From JAGGAG01 sp964638035 (lineage in GTDB: Bacteria; Gemmatimonadota; Gemmatimonadetes; Gemmatimonadales; GWC2-71-9), in assembly GCA_964638035.1 (NCBI GenBank), contig CAZWXD010000016.1:13447-77446 (forward strand): 64,000 bases of DNA. Reading direction: 5' to 3'. The notes under the pieces were generated by a model, which saw only the letters and a program-made list of their open reading frames with translations, ran no database searches and was not told the origin of the DNA. The translations under genes were made by a program, and so were the position numbers. Positions 54,030 through 61,664 of the stretch are shown piece after piece; the stretch's first letter is position 1, and every line of letters starts with the position of its first letter.

Positions 54030-54367
54030 TGACGCTGGATTCATTCGACCCTGGACGGGACGAGGCACTCGGGGCCCTGCTGCGCGAGGCGCTCGACGAG
54101 GGTGCCACGCCGTTCCTGGCCACGCGGATCCGTGCGGCGGTGCATGCGCTGCCGGCACCCGGCCTGCCGGAGGTCCTCGCTCGCTGGCTGCGCTTCCCGG
54201 TCACCGCGGCTGCCGCCCTCAGTGCGGCGGCGGCACTCGGCGCACTGTGGTACACGCTCGCTGGGCAGGCCCAGCGCACCGAATGGCCCTCCGCAGAGCA
54301 CGCCATGCTGGCAGAAAGCTCGACGGCGCAGGACATCGTGATCGCGCGCATGCTGGACGACCGATGA
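54029..54367 (+). CDS. Short single-pass membrane protein, probable anti-sigma factor
   Basis: 112 residues: an N-terminal soluble part (~60 residues, with ARxLREALDEGATPF-like helices), one membrane segment (AAAALSAAAALGALWYTLAG, ~62-80) and a short outer tail. This topology and its position directly after the ECF gene (overlap TGATG; GGGAGGAG 8 nt upstream of the ATG) suit an anti-sigma factor, but no zinc HxxxCxxC motif is present. It overlaps the next gene by 4 nt. Confidence 0.75.
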   Translation: MTLDSFDPGRDEALGALLREALDEGATPFLATRIRAAVHALPAPGLPEVLARWLRFPVTAAAALSAAAALGALWYTLAGQAQRTEWPSAEHAMLAESSTAQDIVIARMLDDR

Positions 54368-54753
54368 TCTCGTCCACCCGGAAGGCCGCGATCCTCCTCG
54401 TGTGCACCCTGCTCCTCGGCATCCTGCTGGGCGCCGCCGGCATGGCCGTCGCCGACCGGAAGCCCGAGCGACCGCGCCGGGAGCGCAGTTCGGACTGGTT
54501 CCTCGACCACCTGACCCGGAGCCTGAAGCTCACGCCCACCCAGCGGGACAGCGTGGGGGCCGTGCTCCATCGGTACGGGCCGGTGATGGAATCCGTGATG
54601 CAGGAGATTCGCCCCCGGCTCGATTCCGTGCGGGGGGCCATGCGGGACCAGATCTCGGCGCAATTGACGCCGACGCAACGGCAGGCCTACGAAGAGATGC
54701 TCCGCGAGTTCGAGCGGCGGCACGGGGAAGGGAGCAAGCGTGATGGACGGTAG
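54364..54753 (+). CDS. CpxP/Spy-like LTxxQ periplasmic protein
   Basis: 129 residues with an N-terminal membrane anchor (residues ~8-28) and a helical exported domain. Two LTPTQ motifs (residues 56-60 and 101-105) are the LTxxQ signature of CpxP, Spy and related envelope-stress or metal-sensing proteins. CnrX/ZraP-type relatives sense metals or misfolding and feed ECF control, which fits this operon. Between the ECF gene and the tolC-like gene it overlaps both neighbours. Metal ligands cannot be assigned. Confidence 0.85.
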   Translation: MISSTRKAAILLVCTLLLGILLGAAGMAVADRKPERPRRERSSDWFLDHLTRSLKLTPTQRDSVGAVLHRYGPVMESVMQEIRPRLDSVRGAMRDQISAQLTPTQRQAYEEMLREFERRHGEGSKRDGR

Positions 54754-56091
54754 GACCAGGACCAGGCGGGTCGCGGGCACCGTGGTGGCGGCCAGCCTCC
54801 TCCTTGCCGGCGGGTTGGCGGCACAGCAGCCCACGGCGAGCCTCGCCGTGCCCGGACCCTTCGATGCGATCACCCTGGAGCAGGCCATCGCCCTGGCCGA
54901 CCGGGTGCAGCCCGCTGTCGTGCAGGCCCGGGCGAACATCCGGAACGCCAACGCCAACAAGCGCGCCGCGCTGGGCGCCTGGATGCCGAGCCTCAACGCC
55001 AACTCCAGTGCCGGCTACCTCTACTCGCTCGGACAGGGCCGCGTGGACCCCGTCACCGGCCAGATCATTGGGGCTGACACGCGCACCACGACCATCAACT
55101 TCGGCGTGAACAGCAGCGTGGAGCTGTTCACCGGCTTCCGGCGTGGTGCCGACTCGCGTGCCGCGGCCGCGGGCCTGGACGCCGCCGAGGCCGGCCTCAT
55201 TGACGCCAGCTTCCAGCAGCGCCTCACGACCACCCAGCAGTTCTTCACCGCACTGGGGCAGCGGCAGATCGTGGCCGTCCGCGAGGCCGCGGTGGCGCGC
55301 GCCGACGAGCAGCTCAAGGCTGCGATCATCCGGCTCCAGGCCGGCACGGCAACCCGCTCCGATTCCCTGCGTTCGCTGGTGACGCTCGGCAACGCCCAGG
55401 TCGACCTGGCGCAGGCCGGTGCCGACCTCGCCGCCGCCGAGGCCGCCCTGGGGCGCCTGGTCGGCGTGGACCGCCGGGTGCGCGCCACCGACGACACCTC
55501 GTTCTACCACCCGGTGGTCGTCGTGGACACGGCGTCGCTCATCGCCGAGGCCAAGCTCAAGTCGCCCCAGGTGCAGCAGACCGCCGCCCAGGCCGAGCAG
55601 GCCCGGCAGCAGCTCAAGGCGGCGAAGTCCACCTGGTGGCCGCAGCTCGCCCTGAGCGGCAGCTGGACCTATAACGGCAACAACTCGAACAACTACGGGC
55701 TCAACAACCAGCGCCAGGCCACCCTCGCGCTCAACTACCCGATCTTCAACAAGTTCATCCGCGAGCGCACCATCGACTTGCAGGTGAGTAACCTCGAAGT
55801 GGCCGTCGCGACGGCCGAGGACGCGGAACGCCAGGTGGAGGCCGCGCTGGTGGGCCAGTTCGCCCAGCTCGACGCGGCCAGGCTGAAGATCCAGATCGCC
55901 GAAGCCAACCTCCTCGCCGCCCAGGAGGACCTCCGCGTCATCGCCGAGCGGTACCGCCTCGGTGTGGCCACGCTGGTGGATCTCCTGCTCTCGCAGGAAG
56001 CCCTCACCCAGGCGGAGATCGATGAAGTGACTTCACGCTACGCGTACCTCAACGCCAAGGCACAGATCGAGGCAGTCGTCGGGAGGCCCCT

Positions 56092-56095
<4 letters not shown>
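54743..56095 (+). CDS. TolC-family outer-membrane efflux protein
   Basis: 450 residues with signal peptide (VAGTVVAASLLLAGGLA, cleavage near AAQQP). The two repeats of outer-membrane efflux proteins are visible: ITLEQAIALADRVQPAVVQA early and ALGRLVGVDRRVRA, then RYRLGVATLVDLLLSQEAL late. These trimers make the outer-membrane duct. ATG at 54743 lies 8 nt after GGGAG and overlaps the CpxP-like gene by 11 nt; a GTG three bases upstream is an alternative. Next comes the ABC transporter gene, overlapping by GTGA. Confidence 0.93.
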
Positions 56096-56849
<754 letters not shown>

Positions 56850-56850
<1 letters not shown>

Positions 56851-58358
56851 TGCGTACCCGGATCATTGCCGCCACGGCCCTCCTCGCTGCCTGTGCCAAG
56901 GAGGTCCCGCCGCCGGTATACCAGGCGCTTCCGGTGGAGCGCCGTGATATCGTCGTCTCGGCCCAGGCCTCCGGCGCCATCCAGCCGGACACCACGGTCG
57001 AGGTGAAGACCCGCGCGTCGGGCGAGGTGCTCGAGATCCTGGTGCAGACCGGCCAGGAGGTGAAGCGTGGCCAGCTGCTCATGCGGATCGACCCGCGCAC
57101 GCCCGAGAACGCCGTGCAGCAGGCCCAGGCCCAGCTCGACGTGGCGAAGTCGCAGGCCGAGATCACCAAGACCCAGCTGGCGCGGTCGGCCGAGCTGCGC
57201 GAGGCCAAGACGATCACGCAGCAGGAGTACGAGACGGCGCAGCTCAGCTACGCCACGGCCAAGGCGGCGGTCGTGCGGGCCCAGATCGACCTCGAGAACG
57301 CGCGCATCTCACGGGAGGATACCGACGTGCGGGCCCCGATCTCGGGCATCATCATCGAGAAGGGGGTCGAGCGCGGCCAGGTCGTGGCGTCCGCCACCTC
57401 CAACGTCGGCGGCGGCACGGTCCTCATGAAGATGGCCGACATGAGCCTGGTGCAGGTCAAGACGCTGGTGGACGAAACCGACATCGGCAAGATCAAGCCT
57501 GGCCTGGGGACGTCCGTCACCGTGGACGCCTACCCCAACCGCCCGTTCCGCGGGACGGTGCTCAAGATCGAGCCGCTGGCGACCGTGGAACAGAACGTGA
57601 CCATGTTCCCCGTGCTGGTGCGCATTGACAACCGGGATGGCCTGCTTCGCTCGGGCATGAATGCCGAGGTCGAGATCCACATCGGCCGCCGGGACAGCGT
57701 CCTCGCCGTGCCGAACGCGGCGCTCCGCACCCAGCGCGACGTCGCGTCGGCAGCCTCGGTCCTGGGCCTCACCATGGACCAGGTGACCCGGCAGCTCGAG
57801 GCGGCCCCGGCCGGTGACACGGCGCGGAGCGCCACGCTCGGCGCCTCCGCGGCCGGCGAGGGCGCGAAGGACGCGCCGGAGAAGGCCACGGGGAACACCA
57901 TGACCACGCCGGATGGCCGCACGGTCAAGCTCCCGGATGGCGTCACCGAGCAGCAGGTGCGCGCCATCTTCGCCAAGTTCCGGAGCGGCGAGCAGCCCAC
58001 GGCCGCCGAGCGGGCCATCCTGCAGAAGATGCGGTCGGCCAACCCCGGCGGGCAGGGTGGGCGCCAGCGCGCCCAGTCGATGGACTACCAGTTCGGGGGT
58101 GAGTACATCGTTTTCGTCAGCAGCCCCACCGGGCCGCACGCCAGGAAGATTCGCACCGGCCTTACCGACCTCGACTACAGCGAGGTGGTTTCGGGCCTGG
58201 CCGAGGGCGACTCGGTGCTCGTGCTGCCGAGCGCCAGCCTCATTGCCTCGCAGCAGGAGTTCAAGGACCGGGTCAACCGGGTGACCGGTGGCGGCGCCGT
58301 GCCGGGCATGAGCAACCAGAGGTCTGGCACCACGCAGCGCTCGAGCGGAGGGCGGTAG
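56850..58358 (+). CDS. MacA/HlyD-type periplasmic adaptor with insertion
   Basis: 502 residues with lipobox LLAAC (Cys15). The adaptor order is complete: lipoyl half-motifs (GEVLEILVQTGQEVKRGQLL and RAPISGIIIEKGVERGQVV), the helical hairpin between, a beta-barrel region and a C-terminal membrane-proximal domain. An unusual ~115-residue segment (about 297-412) interrupts the end of the barrel region; it is low complexity in part and contains VTEQQVRAIFAKFRSGEQP. It joins the TolC-like duct to the inner-membrane permease. Confidence 0.9.
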
Positions 58359-58360
58359 CC

Positions 58361-59581
58361 ATGAAGGGCATGCTCCTGGACGAAACGGTCCGGGTGGCCA
58401 TCCAGGCCATCCGCGCCAATGCGATGCGGTCGCTCCTCACGATGCTTGGCATCGTCATCGGCGTGGGCGCGGTCATCACCATGGTGGCGCTCGGTAGCGG
58501 GGCACAGAAGGCGGTCGAGGAGCGCATCAACTCCCTCGGCGCAGACCTGCTCAACATCTACCCCGGGCAGTCCATGGCCCGCGGGGTGGCCAGCATGAAC
58601 CGCGTGAGCCTCACCATTGACGACGCCGAGGCCCTGAAGAAGGACGGTACCCTCATGCAGGCCGTGGTGCCGGAGATGCAGAGCAACCTGCAGGTGAAGT
58701 ACGGCAACCAGAACATCAACACCACGGTGCTGGGCACCACCGCCAACTACACCGAGGTGCGCCGCTACGAGGTCACCGCCGGCCGCATGTTCACCAACGG
58801 CGACGACGAGTCACGCCAGCGCTATGCCGTGCTGGGAGCCAGCATTCCCACCATGCTCGGCGCCAACGCGCAGGGCATGATCGGCCAGAGCATCATGATC
58901 CGGGGCATCCCGTTCGAGATCATCGGCGTCCTGAACGAGAAGGGTGGCCAGGGCTGGCAGAACCCCGACGAGCAGATCCTGATCCCCCTCAACACCGCGC
59001 GCTTCCGGGTGTTCGGGAGCGATCGCCTGCGCACGATCGCGGTGCAGGTGAAGCCGGGCATCTCCCTCGACGCCGGGATGGTGGACATCGAGCGGGTCCT
59101 GCGGCGGGAGCACAAGATCCGCCCGGGTGGCGAGAATGACTTCCAGCTCCGCAACCAGCGCGAGTTCCTCGCCACCCAGCAGGCGGCCACCCAGATCCTC
59201 ACCGCGCTGCTCGCCAGCATCGCGGCGGTGAGCCTCGTGGTGGGCGGCATCGGCATCATGAACATCATGCTGGTGTCGGTCACCGAACGGACCCGCGAGA
59301 TCGGCGTCCGCAAGGCGCTCGGGGCGAGCAAGGTCAACATCCTGCTGCAGTTCCTGGTCGAGGCGCTGGTGCTCTGCGTGACCGGTGGCGTCATCGGCAT
59401 CCTGCTGGGCGTCGGGACTGCCGTTGCGCTGGCGAAGATCATGAGCTGGAACACGCTCATCTCGCCGGCCTCCATCGTGATCGCGTTCGTGTTCAGCGCG
59501 GCGGTGGGGCTGTTCTTCGGCATCTGGCCGGCACGCAAGGCGGCCAGCCTCGACCCGATCGTGGCCCTGCGGTACGAGTAG
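58361..59581 (+). CDS. MacB-like ABC permease
   Basis: 406 residues. The N-terminal segment NAMRSLLTMLGIVIGVGAVI, then a large periplasmic MacB_PCD domain (~50-270), then the FtsX domain with three membrane segments (VSLVVGGIGIMNIMLVSVTE; ALVLCVTGGVIGILLGVGT; IVIAFVFSAAVGLFFGIWPA). TEREIGVRK-like sequence appears as TERTREIGVRKALGAS. It exports substrates by mechanotransmission with the adaptor and TolC-type duct. Ends 12 nt before fabH. Confidence 0.94.
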   Translation: MKGMLLDETVRVAIQAIRANAMRSLLTMLGIVIGVGAVITMVALGSGAQKAVEERINSLGADLLNIYPGQSMARGVASMNRVSLTIDDAEALKKDGTLMQAVVPEMQSNLQVKYGNQNINTTVLGTTANYTEVRRYEVTAGRMFTNGDDESRQRYAVLGASIPTMLGANAQGMIGQSIMIRGIPFEIIGVLNEKGGQGWQNPDEQILIPLNTARFRVFGSDRLRTIAVQVKPGISLDAGMVDIERVLRREHKIRPGGENDFQLRNQREFLATQQAATQILTALLASIAAVSLVVGGIGIMNIMLVSVTERTREIGVRKALGASKVNILLQFLVEALVLCVTGGVIGILLGVGTAVALAKIMSWNTLISPASIVIAFVFSAAVGLFFGIWPARKAASLDPIVALRYE

Positions 59582-59593
59582 CGCCATGGCGCG

Positions 59594-60589
59594 ATGATCC
59601 GCTCCCGCATCCTGGGCACCGGCATGGCCGTCCCGGCTCGGGTCGTCACCAACAACGACCTCGCCGCGGTCATGGACACGAGCGACGAGTGGATCACCGT
59701 GCGCACCGGCATCCGCCAGCGGCACTGGGCGGCCCCCGGTGAGAGCGGCGTGGACCTGGCCCGGGACGCCTCGCTCCGGGCCATCGAGGCCGCCGGCATC
59801 ACGCCCGGCGACCTCGACGCCATCATCCTCGCCACCTCCACCCCCGACCACTTCGCCCCCGGCAATGGCGTCCTGCTCCAGCATCGCCTGGGCCTCGGGC
59901 CCATTCCCGCCCTCGACGTGCGGGCGCAGTGCAGCGGGTTCGTGTATGCCCTGGCCGCCGCCGATGGCTGGATCCGCTCGGGAATGTTCCGCCGCCTCCT
60001 CGTGGTGGGGCAGGAAATCCAGTCCACCGGGATGGATGTCTCGACCGCGGGGCGGAACACGGCAGTCATCTTCGCCGATGGCGCAGGGGCCGTCGTGATG
60101 GGGCCGTCGGACGATGCCGACCGCGGCATCCTGGCGTTCGACCTCCACTCGGATGGCGCGTACGCCGACAAGCTCTGGGTGGACCGGCCCGGGTCGATGT
60201 TCCACCCGCGGATTGCCCCCGATGACCTGGCCCAGGGCCGGCATTACCTGCACATGGACGGGAAGGAGGTCTTCCGGCACGCGGTGGTGCGCATGCCCGA
60301 GTCGGTGCGCGCGGCCATGGCCGCGGCCGGCATGCCCCTCAGTGCGCTCGACCTCCTGATCCCGCACCAGGCCAACCTGCGCATCTCCGAGATGGTGCAG
60401 AAGGACCTCGGCCTGCGCGACGACCAGCTCTGCAACAACATCCAGGACTATGGGAACACCACGGCGGCCACCATCCCCATTGCCCTCGATGAGTGCGTGC
60501 GGGGCGGACGGGTGCAGCCCGGCATGCTCCTGGCGTTCACCGCGTTCGGCTCGGGCTTCATGTGGGGCAGTGCCGTCGTGCGCTGGTAG
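59594..60589 (+). CDS. fabH: 3-oxoacyl-ACP synthase III
   Basis: 331 residues with the full KASIII triad: Cys113 (RAQCSGFVYAL), His258 (IPHQANLRI) and Asn288 (DYGNTTAATIP). It condenses acetyl-CoA (or a branched primer) with malonyl-ACP to begin fatty-acid synthesis; because it is in the efflux operon rather than a fab cluster, a role in making a special acyl product is also possible. The C-terminus has GSGFMWGSAVVRW, typical of the family. It starts 12 nt after the permease gene. Confidence 0.95.
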   Translation: MIRSRILGTGMAVPARVVTNNDLAAVMDTSDEWITVRTGIRQRHWAAPGESGVDLARDASLRAIEAAGITPGDLDAIILATSTPDHFAPGNGVLLQHRLGLGPIPALDVRAQCSGFVYALAAADGWIRSGMFRRLLVVGQEIQSTGMDVSTAGRNTAVIFADGAGAVVMGPSDDADRGILAFDLHSDGAYADKLWVDRPGSMFHPRIAPDDLAQGRHYLHMDGKEVFRHAVVRMPESVRAAMAAAGMPLSALDLLIPHQANLRISEMVQKDLGLRDDQLCNNIQDYGNTTAATIPIALDECVRGGRVQPGMLLAFTAFGSGFMWGSAVVRW

Positions 60590-60595
60590 GACCCC

Positions 60596-61009
60596 TCAGG
60601 GATACTTCGCCGCGTAGTACGCCGGCGGACGCCGCGCATGCAGGCGGTACAACTCTTCCTCGCCATGCACGTGCGCCACGCGCGAGAAGAGCGCCCCCGG
60701 CCAGAGCACGCACCGCACCGCCCACTCCGCCTCGCGGCCGGACATGAACCACTCGTAGGCACCACCCCCCGCCTCCGATCGCTCCACCACCGTCTCGCGC
60801 GCCAGTTCCACCGTGGCCGGCACCCCCACCCGCGTGGCATCCCCCGGCAGGAAGGCCAGGCTTGCCGCGTCCCACGAACGGAACGCCAGGAGGCCACGCA
60901 CCCGCTCGCTGCGTGAGAGGAGCTCCAGCTCCACGTCCCATTCGCCCAGGATGTCCCAGGCGTGGTCCACCGAACCAATGTCGGGGATGGTGATCGTCCT
61001 GTGCCGCAT
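60596..61009 (-). CDS. Hypothetical protein
   Basis: 137 residues, no signal peptide. It begins MRHRTITIPDIGSVDHAWDI and contains WDVELELLSRSERVRGLLAF and REAEWAVRCVLWPGALFSRV. No family recognised; it appears mixed alpha/beta. ATG at 61009 was chosen because TAATTT (minus, 61022-61017) ends 7 nt upstream, so a leaderless transcript is likely; the in-frame extension to 61402 would run antisense through the next gene. Convergent with fabH. Confidence 0.72.
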   Translation of the reverse strand: MRHRTITIPDIGSVDHAWDILGEWDVELELLSRSERVRGLLAFRSWDAASLAFLPGDATRVGVPATVELARETVVERSEAGGGAYEWFMSGREAEWAVRCVLWPGALFSRVAHVHGEEELYRLHARRPPAYYAAKYP

Positions 61010-61016
61010 GGGGATC

Positions 61017-61022
61017 AAATTA
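61017..61022 (-). promoter_or_regulatory. Candidate -10 box for leaderless start
   Basis: Minus-strand TAATTT ends 7 nt before ATG 61009, with no ribosome site between. Confidence 0.4.
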
Positions 61023-61102
61023 GCGGCGCGAACCCGGTGAAACTGCGAGCCGCACTGTTGCGTACTGGAACACGCACGAACCACTGGAACCGGGAGCACT
61101 GA

Positions 61103-61408
61103 ATGGTTGGCACCCTGATCGCCCTGACTGGCCTGGCCGTCTTCGTGACCGCCGCTCTGGGCAGCTACTTCGTGGCACGCAGCTTTGTGCGGCGCCGGTT
61201 GCGCTTCGTCGATGCCGTCCGCCAGCGCCGCGCGCCATTCATTGCCGGCGCCGGGGCGTTCCTGGTGGCGCTTCCCTTCACCCTCCTCCCGGTCGTGGGA
61301 CTGGCAACCGCAATGGTGTTCGGCGTGGGCACCGGCATGGGTACCGCGGCCGGGGTTCGCGCCCTCGACCGGGCCGACAACATCCGCGGACGGCTGTACC
61401 ACGGCTGA
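61103..61408 (+). CDS. Small two-segment membrane protein
   Basis: 101 residues. Membrane segments are LIALTGLAVFVTAALGSYFV and FIAGAGAFLVALPFTLLPV; the C-terminus carries a glycine-rich stretch (GVGTGMGTAAGVRALDR). GGGAGC lies 5 nt before the ATG. Divergent from the preceding minus-strand gene. No family recognised. Confidence 0.75.
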   Translation: MVGTLIALTGLAVFVTAALGSYFVARSFVRRRLRFVDAVRQRRAPFIAGAGAFLVALPFTLLPVVGLATAMVFGVGTGMGTAAGVRALDRADNIRGRLYHG

Positions 61409-61421
61409 GGCCGGCGGCGGC

Positions 61422-61427
61422 TATCTT
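61422..61427 (+). promoter_or_regulatory. Candidate -10 box for leaderless start
   Basis: TATCTT ends 6 nt before the ATG at 61434. The six intervening bases are GGGGGC, so a ribosome site inside this short gap cannot be fully excluded. Confidence 0.45.
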
Positions 61428-61433
61428 GGGGGC

Positions 61434-61664
61434 ATGAACCAGGTCACCTGCTCGCGGTGCGGCCAGAGCCGCGATGCCATGAACTTCCAGCCGTTCCAGA
61501 CCGACCTTGGCCAGCGCATCTTCAGGGAGATCTGCGGTGCGTGCTGGGGTGAGTGGCTCATGACCCAGCGGCAGCTCATCAACCACTACGGGCTCAACGT
61601 ACGCGAGGCCCAGGCAAAAGAGTTCCTGTTCCGGAACATGGAGCAGTTCCTCTTCCCCTCCTGA
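61434..61664 (+). CDS. YggX-like Fe(II)-trafficking protein
   Basis: 76 residues. NFQPFQTDLGQRIFREICGA, then GEWLMTQRQLINHYGLNVRE and EFLFRNMEQFLF, match the YggX (iron-trafficking/oxidative-damage protection) family. Unusually it starts with CSRCGQ and holds CGAC, so two CxxC pairs could bind a metal. YggX proteins protect iron-sulfur clusters from oxidants. The stop overlaps the start of the next gene by 1 nt (TGATG). Confidence 0.82.
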   Translation: MNQVTCSRCGQSRDAMNFQPFQTDLGQRIFREICGACWGEWLMTQRQLINHYGLNVREAQAKEFLFRNMEQFLFPS

